64,000 nucleotides of DNA, from assembly GCF_022846435.1 (NCBI RefSeq), contig NZ_AP025627.1:1646001-1710000 (forward strand), in the 5' to 3' direction. Shown in pieces: positions 17,786-26,236 of this stretch. Numbering within the stretch: the first letter of the stretch is position 1; each line of letters opens with the position of its first letter. The translations under genes and the position numbers were made by a program. The stretch comes from Parageobacillus sp. KH3-4. GTDB lineage: Bacteria > Bacillota > Bacilli > Bacillales > Anoxybacillaceae. Below the pieces are notes generated by a model that saw only the letters and a list, made by a program, of their open reading frames with translations, was not told the DNA's origin and searched no databases.

Positions 17786-17970
17786 CATCGATATGTGGAT
17801 GGGCTTAACTTCTCTTTTGTTTATTGAACAAGTAGGAACATAATTCGGCTTGCATCCAATGACGAGTGTGTGCGAAAGGAGCGATGGTGAAGCGCAAAGA
17901 CGCGTTGATTGCGGGAGTGGCTTGAGAGAAGACGGAATTATTTTATGCAAATTATATATAAAAATGAAAA

Positions 17971-17994
17971 GAGGGCATATAAGCCCTCTTTTTC
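17971..17994. terminator. Bidirectional terminator before the kinase gene
   Basis: GAGGGC-ATATAA-GCCCTC with T-rich flanks in both directions lies directly past the 3' end of the minus-strand histidine kinase. Confidence 0.75.
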
Positions 17995-18002
17995 TGCCTG
18001 AA

Positions 18003-19259
18003 TTAGTTCGCGGCTTTAGGAAACGTAATCGTTAACGTAGTTCCTTTATTTACTTCACTTTCGATATGCAGCTTCCCCTGCATTGCTTGAATCATCTTGA
18101 CAGCCACCATTGTGCCAAGACCGGTTCCCTTATCTTTTGTACTAAAGTATGGCTCGCCAAACCGGTTCACTTGTTCCGCTGTCATTCCCACGCCGGTGTC
18201 TTTAATCGTAATGATGATATGATTTCCATGCAAGCGGGACGAAATCGTCAACGTCCCTCCATTCGGCATGGCCTCGATGCTGTTTTTGATCAAATTCAAA
18301 AAACATTGTTGGAAGTACTGAATGTTTCCAACGATTGCGCCGGGTTGCAGCTTTTTAACGATTTCAATCGAATTCATATGAGCCATTGGCGCTAACATCT
18401 GCACTACCTTTTGCAATTCCTCATTGACCATGAGGCGTTCCACTTTATCAGATGTTGGTTTGGCAAACGTCAAATAATCGTTAATAATTGCTTCCGCTCG
18501 ATTAATTTCGTCTAAAGCAATTTGAATGTATCGGTCTTTTGTATCTTGCGGAAGTGAAGGGGTTTTTAATAATTGAATAAACCCTTTTACAACGGTTAAT
18601 GGATTGCGAATTTCGTGCGAAATGCTGGCGGCGAGCTGGCTAACCACTTCCATTTTCTCGATTTTTACGAGTTTGGAGCGCATGATAATTGCCTCTTTTA
18701 ATGTTTCGATAATGTATACGACAAACAGCATCCCAATCGGAGGAAGCAAAATGAAATAAACAATATAAGAATTTGTTACTGGAAAATCAGCGATGATGAT
18801 GGCAAGAAATGTGACGAGAATCGCCAGAAAAAAAGTCAGCCAGACTGACATCGACAGCTTGTTTGAACGCTTTAATGCATGGAATGTTGGCGAAATGAGA
18901 GCAGTGACAATCAACATCGTCATATACACAATCGCTGTAATATACTCAAACCCGTAAATCAGAGAACGAGCAGCCAATAAGATTAGAAGCAAAATAAAGC
19001 CAACGATTCCCCCGCCATACAGCGTACCGATCAGAAAAGGAATTTGGCGGAGATCATGGACGCACTGCTCATCAATATAAATAGGAAACTTCATGCATAA
19101 AATGATGGGAAACCCCATGCAAGCAGTAAGTAGAGCGTTTCTGTATAATATCCGCTTTTTAAATATCTCGCCGTGGTCATAAATAAAGTAAAAAACAAAT
19201 ACGCTTACCAAAATATAAAACAAATTGTTTAATACGTGCTGGTTTACATAAGCACCCAT
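18003..19259 (-). CDS. KinB-like sporulation sensor histidine kinase
   Basis: The 418-residue protein has 5-6 membrane segments in the first ~190 residues (5TMR-LYT type, with a GTLYGGGIVGFI motif). A HisKA dimerisation domain follows, with the phospho-acceptor His in SISHEIRNPLTVVKGFIQLL (near residue 215), then a HATPase domain with NLIKNSIEAMPNGG, DTGVGM and GTGLGTMVAVKM boxes. This is the architecture of B. subtilis KinB, which feeds phosphate to Spo0F to start sporulation. No response regulator gene is adjacent, consistent with an orphan phosphorelay kinase. It is divergent from the next gene, with a 200-bp shared promoter region. Confidence 0.88.
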   Translation of the reverse strand: MGAYVNQHVLNNLFYILVSVFVFYFIYDHGEIFKKRILYRNALLTACMGFPIILCMKFPIYIDEQCVHDLRQIPFLIGTLYGGGIVGFILLLILLAARSLIYGFEYITAIVYMTMLIVTALISPTFHALKRSNKLSMSVWLTFFLAILVTFLAIIIADFPVTNSYIVYFILLPPIGMLFVVYIIETLKEAIIMRSKLVKIEKMEVVSQLAASISHEIRNPLTVVKGFIQLLKTPSLPQDTKDRYIQIALDEINRAEAIINDYLTFAKPTSDKVERLMVNEELQKVVQMLAPMAHMNSIEIVKKLQPGAIVGNIQYFQQCFLNLIKNSIEAMPNGGTLTISSRLHGNHIIITIKDTGVGMTAEQVNRFGEPYFSTKDKGTGLGTMVAVKMIQAMQGKLHIESEVNKGTTLTITFPKAAN

Positions 19260-19459
19260 ACAATATCTCCTATCTTTGAAAACTCCACATTATATTATAC
19301 GGCAAGAATGGATCGAAAAAATAGTTTTTTATCGTTGAGAAAGAGTTGCGTCCGCCCGATCATTTTTAGTTTCTGGCGGAAAAACTTGGACATGACATAA
19401 TTTAGCACATTGGCGTTCATAATGAAACTAACGAATCGCAATCAGGATGGTGACAATGG

Positions 19460-20137
19460 ATGAAATGGATGCATTTAACAGTGGAGCTTGTGACAGGATT
19501 TATACTTTTATTTCTCGTTGTAAAAGTGGCCGGTAAAAAACTGATCCATCAAATAAGCCCATTTACGTTTATTTCAGCGCTTGTATTAGGAGAATTGTTA
19601 GGAAACGCTCTATATGATAACCATATCCATCTGTGGTATATCATCTATTCAATATCATTATGGGGAGCGCTATTGTTGCTTGTCGAATACATGAGTCAAA
19701 AATGGCTCTCGTTTCGGCGCATTAGCGAAGGGAAGCCAACGGTATTAATCCGCAATGGAATCATTGATTATAAAGCATTGCAGAAAAACCGGATGACGCT
19801 CAATCAGCTGCAAAGTTTGCTGCGGCAAAACGAAACATTTTCGCTGCGAGAGGTCGCATTTTGCTATTTAGAGGCAAACGGAACGATCAGCGTCTTGAAG
19901 AAAGCAAAATATCAAAAAACGATACGGGAAGATTTTCAATTGCCCCCGCATCCTATTCATGTTCCGATTACGCTTATCCGCGATGGAGAGCTGCTTCGAG
20001 ATGAATTGCAGGAACTTGGCAGAGATGAACAATGGCTAAATGAGCAATTGCGTGCCCATGGCGTGTCATCGTATCAGGACGTCTTCATTGCCGAATGGCT
20101 GGAAGGCGACGGTTTGTTTGTGCAGACGTATTCGTGA
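19460..20137 (+). CDS. DUF421 (YetF-type) membrane protein
   Basis: A 225-residue protein. Three membrane helices occupy the first ~80 residues (LVVKVAGKKLIHQISPFTFI, with GELLGNALYD). A cytosolic part follows with the KPTVLIRNGIIDYKALQKNR and L-SLLR motifs typical of YetF/YdfR/YkjA proteins, which B. subtilis spores use in a germination-protein-related way. The start ATG 19460 has only a weak site (GGATGGTG). The function is not settled for this family; a membrane role in sporulating cells is the inference. Confidence 0.85.
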   Translation: MKWMHLTVELVTGFILLFLVVKVAGKKLIHQISPFTFISALVLGELLGNALYDNHIHLWYIIYSISLWGALLLLVEYMSQKWLSFRRISEGKPTVLIRNGIIDYKALQKNRMTLNQLQSLLRQNETFSLREVAFCYLEANGTISVLKKAKYQKTIREDFQLPPHPIHVPITLIRDGELLRDELQELGRDEQWLNEQLRAHGVSSYQDVFIAEWLEGDGLFVQTYS

Positions 20138-20182
20138 CGCAAGGAATAGAATGCCTTGCGTTGCATTTTTTATAAAAAGCAC

Positions 20183-20211
20183 TTGCTGTCTATCTGTTAT
20201 AAGTGTATTAT
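20183..20211 (+). promoter_or_regulatory. Predicted sigma-A promoter of the gntR-ABC operon
   Basis: TTGCTG (20183-20188), 17-bp spacer, TATTAT (20206-20211). It lies about 45 bp before the GntR start. A GTAC-GGTTG-GTAC dyad at 20220-20232 could be an autoregulatory site, but its arms are short. Confidence 0.5.
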
Positions 20212-20255
20212 TATTAATAGTACGGTTGGTACAGATAATGAAAGGAGGAGGGGGT

Positions 20256-20672
20256 ATGTTTGAGCTAGATGTCCGCAGCCGCCAGCCGATTTACGAGCAG
20301 CTCGTTGAAAAAATGAAAGAAATGATCATCCGCGAAATATGGAAGCCCAATGAGCAGCTGCCATCGGTGCGCATGCTTGCCAAACAGTTGACGATCAACC
20401 CGAACACGATTCAAAAAGCGTATCGGGAATTAGAACATCAAGGGTTTATTTATTCGATTCCGGGAAAGGGAAACTTTGTTTCTCCGCAGCCGAAAACAGC
20501 AAGCCAAGAAAAAATCAAAGCTATTCGTCGCGATATCATCCGTCTGGCTGCCGAAGCGCTTTTTTTAGGGGTGGCAAAAGAAGAAGTGCTACAATGGATC
20601 GAACAAGCGGAACAAGGGGAGAGAGGAGGAAAAACAGATGATTTATTTGACGAACGTTACAAAAATGTTTGA
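20256..20672 (+). CDS. GntR-family repressor, YtrA type
   Basis: A 138-residue protein. The start is ATG 20256 behind AAAGGAGGAGGGGG; the longer frame upstream runs through the promoter and the preceding gene. The winged-helix domain (RQPIYEQLVEKMKEMIIREI, then LPSVRMLAKQL and NPNTIQKAYRELEHQGFIYS) is followed by the short helical tail that marks the YtrA subfamily. It overlaps the ABC ATPase gene by 35 bp. YtrA-type regulators typically repress their own operon, encoding an ABC transporter, and respond to envelope stress or unknown ligands. Confidence 0.9.
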   Translation: MFELDVRSRQPIYEQLVEKMKEMIIREIWKPNEQLPSVRMLAKQLTINPNTIQKAYRELEHQGFIYSIPGKGNFVSPQPKTASQEKIKAIRRDIIRLAAEALFLGVAKEEVLQWIEQAEQGERGGKTDDLFDERYKNV

Positions 20673-21537
20673 CCGTTTTCAAGCGATTCGCGGAGTGAAT
20701 ATGACGGTGCAAAAAGGAAGAATTTACGGACTGCTTGGTTCCAATGGCGCCGGGAAAACGACATTGCTAAAGATGATGGCTGGGATTATCCGTCCCGATC
20801 ACGGCACGGTGCTCATTGACAGGGAAGAGGTATGGGAAAATCCAGAAATAAAACAGCGAATCTTGTTTTTGCCGGATCACGTATACTTTTTCCCGCACAC
20901 GACAATCGAGCAAATGGCTGCGTTTTACGAAAGCGTCTATCCATCTTTTCAGTGGGAGCGGTTTACGAGATTGCAAGAACTATTTTTGCTTGACCCACGC
21001 AAAAAAATTCATCAGTTTTCGAAAGGAATGCAGCGCCAGGCCGCGTTTTGGCTCGCCTTTTCAACGATGCCGGATGTGCTCATCATGGATGAGCCGCTTG
21101 ATGGACTCGATGCCGTCGTTAGGCAAAAAATAAAAAATATTATCGTTCAAGAAGTCGCCGAGCGGGAAATGACAGTGGTCATTTCTTCGCATAATCTGCG
21201 GGAGATGGAAGATCTTTGCGACTGTATCGGCATTTTGCATGGCGGTGAAATGCTGTTTGAAAAAGAGCTCGATGAAATGAAAACTGATATCCATAAAATT
21301 CAAGTCGCTTTTCGCAATGGAATTCCAAAACAATTTGCTGAGCAATTTAATATCGTTTACAAAGAGGAGCGCGGCAGCGTCCTGCTTCTTATTGTGCGCG
21401 GCGAAAAGCAAGAAATCATTTCCTATATTCAGCCGTTTCAGCCGCTTATTTTTGATATTTTGCCGCTTACGCTCGAAGAAATTTTCATTTACGAAATGGG
21501 GGATGTCGGCTATGCCATCGAAAATATTATCGTTTAA
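20638..21537 (+). CDS. ABC transporter ATP-binding protein
   Basis: 299 residues, start ATG 20638 behind AGAGAGGAGG, inside the end of the regulator gene. The Walker A (GSNGAGKTT), a slightly variant signature (FSKGMQRQAAFWLAF), Walker B (VLIMDEPLDGLD) and His switch (VISSHN) are all present. It is a drug/peptide-export type subunit as in YtrB. The C-terminal ~80 residues are a regulatory extension. It works with the permease whose start overlaps its 3' end. Confidence 0.93.
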   Translation: MIYLTNVTKMFDRFQAIRGVNMTVQKGRIYGLLGSNGAGKTTLLKMMAGIIRPDHGTVLIDREEVWENPEIKQRILFLPDHVYFFPHTTIEQMAAFYESVYPSFQWERFTRLQELFLLDPRKKIHQFSKGMQRQAAFWLAFSTMPDVLIMDEPLDGLDAVVRQKIKNIIVQEVAEREMTVVISSHNLREMEDLCDCIGILHGGEMLFEKELDEMKTDIHKIQVAFRNGIPKQFAEQFNIVYKEERGSVLLLIVRGEKQEIISYIQPFQPLIFDILPLTLEEIFIYEMGDVGYAIENIIV

Positions 21538-23227
21538 TCGCGGGCTTTTTGCGCAAAATCTTCGCAGCGTCGGCTGGATTGGCATCGTGCATTTCTTGCT
21601 GTGGTTTGCCGCCATTCCGCTGCAATTATTGATGGCTTACTCCCAGCAGAAAGACAGCGGGCATTATCCGGAATGGGAAAGCTTATACAGCATTTCCGCA
21701 TCATTTCAAACGATGATTGTCTTTACGTTGCCAGTGTTATTAGCTGTGCTATTATTTCGTTATATGCAAGGTAAACAATCGTCTGATTTTATGCATAGTT
21801 TGCCTGTCCAGCGGGCGGAACTGTTTTGCCAGCAGGCCATGTTTGGAGTGCTGCTCGTTGTCATTCCAATCGTGCTTATTTCATTGCTTGCCATCGTTTG
21901 TCGCTACGGATTAAGCCTTTCCGTGCCGCTGACGATCGGTGACATCATCCGCTGGATGTGGGAAACGGCTATCATGGAATTGTTTGTTTTTGCCGCTGGC
22001 GTGTTTGTCGGCATGATGACAGGCATGTCGACGCTGCAAGTCGTATTTACGTATATTTTGTTTTTATTCCCGGCAGGCATCACGGTTTTGTTATTGGCCA
22101 ATACCTCGTTTTTATTGGTTGGTTTCTCGGCCGATTATTATTTGTCAAAAAATTTAGAGAAAATTGTACCGTTTTACCGCTATTTAAATCTCGAAACAAA
22201 ATTATTGACGACGGGCGAATCGCTTGTATATCTGCTTTTGATCATTTTGTTCCTTATTTTCGCGATTTGGCTGTACCAAAAACGGCATAGCGAAGCGGCG
22301 ACGCAGGCGCTGGCGTTTCCGGCGCTCCGCCCGATTTTTAAGTACGGCGTCGCCTTTTGTACCATGCTTCTTGGCGGTTTTTATTTCGGCGTTACGCAAA
22401 ATCAGTTTGCTTGGATTTTGTTCGGATACATCACATCCTCATTGTTTGGCTTTTTTATTGCTGAAATGGTTATTGAAAAAACGTGGCGCGTTTTTTATAA
22501 ATGGAAAGGATATGTTTATTTTGCCGCTGCGATGGTGGCCATTGGCTTTTTGCTTCATCTTGATATAACTGGATATGAAAAACGGCTGCCAGCGCTAAAG
22601 GATATCCGCCAAGTCTATTTTGGCAGTTCTGTCTATGATTTTGTCAACAATGACAAACGTCCGTATGTGCCGTTTGAGCAAGAAAACCAGTTTTTAAAAG
22701 AAAAAGAAAACATTCGTGCCGTCTACGCATTTCACCGACAGTTAGCCAAAGATCAGCCAAGACCGTCTCGGTTTACAGATCAGAGACAAGTGGTGATCGG
22801 CTATGTGCTAAAGGATGGCAAGCGGATGATCCGCCAGTATAGTGTGCCTAGCAAATCGTATTTTTCCTATTATAAACCGATTTTAGAATCGAAAGAATAT
22901 AAGAAAAATTATTATTTCTTGCTGCGCGATCAAGGATATTCGCCGATTCGCCAAATCACCTTCCGCCATCCAGAGACAGACGAGAGAACATTGACGATCA
23001 TCGAGCCGCAGCAAATTGATTCGTTTGTGGAAGCGTTAAAAGCAGACTTACTGGAAGAGCCGGCAAGCGTGATGCTGGATGCCGGAAAAGCATGGAAGGG
23101 GGATATTGAATTTTTGCAAAGCGATGGCGATACCTTTTTGCTGTCGTGGAAAAAAACATATACGCATGTCGAAAAGTGGCTCAACGATCATCATCTTCTC
23201 GAAAAAGCCCGCGAGGATGTGGAATGA
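21512..23227 (+). CDS. ABC transporter permease of the GntR operon
   Basis: 571 residues. ATG 21512 (MPSKILSFNRGLFAQNLRSV) is chosen because GGGGGA lies 9 bp upstream and it gives a normal N-terminus; the frame is open further 5' inside the ATPase gene. About ten membrane segments run from residue 20 to ~350. A large soluble C-terminal part (about 370-571, starting near GYEKRLPALKDIRQVYFGS) follows, probably extracytoplasmic. Operon order regulator-ATPase-permease, with overlaps at both joints, suggests one transporter unit. The substrate is unknown. Confidence 0.88.
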   Translation: MPSKILSFNRGLFAQNLRSVGWIGIVHFLLWFAAIPLQLLMAYSQQKDSGHYPEWESLYSISASFQTMIVFTLPVLLAVLLFRYMQGKQSSDFMHSLPVQRAELFCQQAMFGVLLVVIPIVLISLLAIVCRYGLSLSVPLTIGDIIRWMWETAIMELFVFAAGVFVGMMTGMSTLQVVFTYILFLFPAGITVLLLANTSFLLVGFSADYYLSKNLEKIVPFYRYLNLETKLLTTGESLVYLLLIILFLIFAIWLYQKRHSEAATQALAFPALRPIFKYGVAFCTMLLGGFYFGVTQNQFAWILFGYITSSLFGFFIAEMVIEKTWRVFYKWKGYVYFAAAMVAIGFLLHLDITGYEKRLPALKDIRQVYFGSSVYDFVNNDKRPYVPFEQENQFLKEKENIRAVYAFHRQLAKDQPRPSRFTDQRQVVIGYVLKDGKRMIRQYSVPSKSYFSYYKPILESKEYKKNYYFLLRDQGYSPIRQITFRHPETDERTLTIIEPQQIDSFVEALKADLLEEPASVMLDAGKAWKGDIEFLQSDGDTFLLSWKKTYTHVEKWLNDHHLLEKAREDVE

Positions 23228-23232
23228 TAGAA

Positions 23233-23258
23233 GGGAATCGCAATGATTCCCTTTTTTG
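23233..23258 (+). terminator. Terminator of the GntR-ABC operon
   Basis: GGGAATC-GCAAT-GATTCCC followed by TTTTTTGATT, directly after the permease stop. Confidence 0.85.
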
Positions 23259-23268
23259 ATTGAAAAAT

Positions 23269-23343
23269 ATTCAAATGGTTGTTTGAATAAATTGACACAT
23301 TTATTTAGGAAGGAATATACTATATTCAAACGAATATTTGAAT
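23269..23343 (+). promoter_or_regulatory. cadCA promoter with two CadC-type operators
   Basis: A sigma-A promoter reads TTGACA (23292-23297), 18-bp spacer, TATACT (23316-23321). Two operators with identical arms, ATTCAAA-N6-TTTGAAT, lie at 23269-23275/23282-23288 (upstream of -35) and 23324-23330/23337-23343 (at the transcription start), exactly 55 bp apart. This matches the SmtB/ArsR-family cad operator pattern, so CadC autorepression relieved by metal is the likely regulation. Confidence 0.88.
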
Positions 23344-23355
23344 GAAGGTGGCAAA

Positions 23356-23721
23356 ATGGCGAACGATGTATGTGAAGTATTTTCTATTAACGCGGAAAAG
23401 GTCGGCGCTGCCCGGCAGCGCATCAATGAAATCAGCGGGGTGGAACAGCTGTTTAAAGCGCTCGCCGATGCGACGCGCTTAAAAATCACGTATGCGTTAA
23501 TGCTTGAAAAAGAGCTATGCGTCTGCGATGTGGCGACGATTATCGGCTGCACGGTCGCGACCGCTTCCCACCATTTGCGGCTTTTGCGCGATATGGGCAT
23601 CGCCAAGCGCCGCAAAGAAGGAAAACTCGTGTTTTACTCGTTGAAAGACGATCATGTCGAACAGCTTGTAGCCCTAGCGCTTGTCCACAGCAAAGAGGGG
23701 GAAGAAAACGATGGAAAATAA
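23356..23721 (+). CDS. cadC: CadC-type metal-responsive ArsR repressor
   Basis: 121 residues, start ATG 23356 behind GAAGGTGG (a TTG at 23338 lies inside the operator). The winged helix runs from GVEQLFKALADATRLKITYA to KRRKEGKLVFYSL. The ELCVCD motif in the alpha-3 region supplies the metal-sensing cysteines of CadC, and the N-terminal Cys (NDVCEVF) is a further ligand. Cd/Zn/Pb binding would release the two operators upstream. It overlaps cadA by 11 bp. Confidence 0.93.
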   Translation: MANDVCEVFSINAEKVGAARQRINEISGVEQLFKALADATRLKITYALMLEKELCVCDVATIIGCTVATASHHLRLLRDMGIAKRRKEGKLVFYSLKDDHVEQLVALALVHSKEGEENDGK

Positions 23722-25843
23722 ACAAGTGTACCGTCTGCAAGGCCTTTCTTGCGCCAACTGCGCAGCAACGTTTGAGAAAAATGTGAAGGCGATTGCGACG
23801 GTCAAAGACGCCGAAGTCAATTTTGGCGCGGCGAAACTGACGGTCATCGGCGAAGCGTCGATCGAAGAACTCGAAAAAGCGGGAGCGTTTGACGGAATTA
23901 CCGTCATTCCGGAAACGGAGCGGAAAGAACAAAAGGAAGAGCCGTTTTGGAAAAAGAAAACAAACGTGACCGCGCTGATATCGGCTTTATTTCTTTTTGC
24001 CGGCTACATGTCTGCTTATGCGATTGGGGAACGGCATACCGTGACCATTTTATTATTTGCGGCGAGTACGATCATTGGCGGTTACCGCTTATTGAAAACA
24101 GGGATTATGCACCTAGTGCGTTTTCAATTTGATATGAACACTTTAATGACGATTGCTGTCATTGGGGCGGCGTGCATCGGAGAATGGAAAGAAGGGGCGG
24201 TTGTCGTCTTCCTGTTTGCGATTAGCGAAGCGCTCGAGCGCTATTCGATGGATACGGCGCGCCGTTCGCTTCAGCGGCTCATTGATGTCGCTCCGAAAAA
24301 GGCGACTGTGCTTCGGGGCGGCAAAGAGTATGAAGTAGATGTGGAAGATGTCGTTGTCGGCGATACGATTCTTGTGAAACCGGGGCAAAAAATCGCGATG
24401 GACGGCGTCGTGCTTCACGGCGAATCGTCAGTAAACGAAGCGGCGATTACCGGCGAATCGATGCCGGTCGCAAAAACCGCCGGCGATGAAGTATATGCGG
24501 GAACAATGAACGGAGAAGGCGCCCTTGAAGTACGGGTGACAAAGCGCGTGGAAGACACAACGATTGCGAAAATCATTCATCTTGTCGAAGAAGCGCAGGC
24601 CGAGCGGGCGCCAACCCAGCAATTTGTCGACCGCTTCGCCCGCTATTATACGCCGGCGATTATGCTGATCGCATTGTTTGTCGCCACCGTACCGCCGCTA
24701 TGGCTTGGCGGAGAATGGATGACTTGGGTTTACCGCGGCTTAACGGTGCTTGTCGTCGGTTGCCCGTGCGCGCTTGTCATTAGCACGCCAGTAGCGATCG
24801 TGACTGCCATCGGACAAGCGGCGCGGCAAGGGGTGCTGATTAAAGGCGGGGCGTATTTAGAAGAAATCGGAAAGATCTCGGCGATTGCGTTTGATAAAAC
24901 AGGAACGTTAACGACAGGAACGCCGGAAGTAACGGATATTCATTCATTTAGCGACTTGGATGGCAAGGAAATGTTGAAAATCGCTGCAGCCATTGAAAAA
25001 CAGTCGGAGCATCCGCTTGCTTCCGCCATTTTGCGCAAGGCAGAAGCATTACAAATATCATTAGACGATTTGCAGGTAAGCGAGTTTCGCGCAATGGCTG
25101 GCAAAGGCGCGGCAGCCCGTGTGAATGGAACGATGTATTATATTGGAAAACCGTCCTTGTTTTCCAGCGCGTTGTCTATAAGTGAAAAGATGCGCGCGCA
25201 AATCATGTGTGCACAAAAGCAAGGAAAAACGGTTATGCTGCTTGGAGATGAAACAAAGGTGCTTGGCATGATTGCCGTTTCCGATCAACTGCGTGAAAAT
25301 GCCGCTTTTGTGCTCGAAACATTGCGCAATCTAGGAATCTCGCAAACGATCATGTTAACCGGCGACCATGAAGCGACAGCGCAGGCTATTGCGTCTTCCC
25401 TTCCGCTTACCGATATTCGCGCTGAACTGCTTCCAGAAGAAAAATGGACGGCGATTCAGATGCTGCAGCGGCAATCCGGACGCATCGCAATGGTCGGCGA
25501 TGGCGTCAACGACGCTCCCGCGCTCGCTGCGGCAAACGTTGGCATTGCAATGGGGAATATTGGAACGGATGTGGCATTAGAAACAGCGGATGTTGTCTTG
25601 ATGGGCGATGATCTTGGAAAACTTCCGTATGTCATTCGGTTAGGCAGAAAAGCGATGCGCATTATCCAACAAAACATCGCGATCGCTTTTTTGTTAAAAG
25701 TATTGGCGCTCATTCTAATTGTTCCAGGCTGGCTTACATTATGGATGGCCATTTTTGCGGATATGGGAGCGACGTTGCTCGTATTGCTTAATTCGCTGCG
25801 GTTGCTTCGCCTTGACGGGGTCAGTAAAAGTAAAAAGTGGTAA
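23711..25843 (+). CDS. cadA: CadA Cd/Zn/Pb-exporting P1B-type ATPase
   Basis: 710 residues, start ATG 23711 overlapping the cadC end. An N-terminal heavy-metal-binding domain (GLSCANCA, residues ~10-17) is followed by membrane helices, the actuator loop (TGESMPV), the CPC ion-path motif in VVGCPCALVIS (~350), phosphorylation motif DKTGTLTTG (Asp ~395), SEHPLA (~433) and GDGVNDAPAL (~596). This set defines a zinc/cadmium exporter of the inner membrane. A strong terminator follows, so cadCA is a two-gene operon. Confidence 0.96.
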   Translation: MENKQVYRLQGLSCANCAATFEKNVKAIATVKDAEVNFGAAKLTVIGEASIEELEKAGAFDGITVIPETERKEQKEEPFWKKKTNVTALISALFLFAGYMSAYAIGERHTVTILLFAASTIIGGYRLLKTGIMHLVRFQFDMNTLMTIAVIGAACIGEWKEGAVVVFLFAISEALERYSMDTARRSLQRLIDVAPKKATVLRGGKEYEVDVEDVVVGDTILVKPGQKIAMDGVVLHGESSVNEAAITGESMPVAKTAGDEVYAGTMNGEGALEVRVTKRVEDTTIAKIIHLVEEAQAERAPTQQFVDRFARYYTPAIMLIALFVATVPPLWLGGEWMTWVYRGLTVLVVGCPCALVISTPVAIVTAIGQAARQGVLIKGGAYLEEIGKISAIAFDKTGTLTTGTPEVTDIHSFSDLDGKEMLKIAAAIEKQSEHPLASAILRKAEALQISLDDLQVSEFRAMAGKGAAARVNGTMYYIGKPSLFSSALSISEKMRAQIMCAQKQGKTVMLLGDETKVLGMIAVSDQLRENAAFVLETLRNLGISQTIMLTGDHEATAQAIASSLPLTDIRAELLPEEKWTAIQMLQRQSGRIAMVGDGVNDAPALAAANVGIAMGNIGTDVALETADVVLMGDDLGKLPYVIRLGRKAMRIIQQNIAIAFLLKVLALILIVPGWLTLWMAIFADMGATLLVLLNSLRLLRLDGVSKSKKW

Positions 25844-25846
25844 TGC

Positions 25847-25885
25847 AAAAAGGTTTCTTGCCTTAGCAAGAAACCTTTTTATATT
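25847..25885. terminator. Bidirectional terminator after cadA
   Basis: A perfect 15-bp stem from 25847 to 25880 (AAAAAGGTTTCTTGC with its complement, CTTA loop). It has A/T runs on both sides and serves cadA and the opposing small gene. Confidence 0.9.
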
Positions 25886-26103
25886 TTTTTCTGTTTTTGA
25901 AAAAATAGCGCCGCTAACAGATCGACCACCCATAGCAATAAAAATAAAAATAGAATAAACATCTCTGGCGCTTCCATGACACGAAACGGGTTAAAGACGT
26001 TTTGCGCCGATTGACGCAACGTTAAACCAATTAATATATCCATTCCGATGGCAATGATGATTAAAGCGCTGCCAATAAATAGCGAAATCCCCAATAGCTT
26101 CAT
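25879..26103 (-). CDS. Small two-helix membrane protein, unknown
   Basis: 74 residues: helix 1 about 4-27 (SLFIGSALIIIAIGMDILIG), a polar loop (RQSAQNVFNPFRVMEAPE), helix 2 about 48-66, and a Lys-rich end. The start ATG 26103 follows a GGGGGAATTTC site. The gene stands alone between convergent cadA and the divergent ger operon. No family is recognised. Because its neighbour is a germination operon, a sporulation-related role is possible but unproven. Confidence 0.65.
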   Translation of the reverse strand: MKLLGISLFIGSALIIIAIGMDILIGLTLRQSAQNVFNPFRVMEAPEMFILFLFLLLWVVDLLAALFFQKQKKI

Positions 26104-26236
26104 GAAATTCCCCCACTGTCGTTTTTTCTTTAGTTTTCGTTTTCTGCAATGAAATCATTCTTTGGTCGTATATTAGGACGATTCGTTGTCTATAATGCAA
26201 GTGAACGAGTTAACGAGCTAGAGAGAGGCGAAAACG

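Noticed and set aside
17860-17960. ATG near 17884 with MVKRKDALIAGVA, resembling a TetR-family N-terminus
   Set aside because: Stops after 13 codons and the continuation in other frames is too short to prove a TetR remnant.
20220-20232. GTAC-GGTTG-GTAC as GntR operator
   Set aside because: Only 4-bp arms; too weak for a separate feature, mentioned under the promoter.
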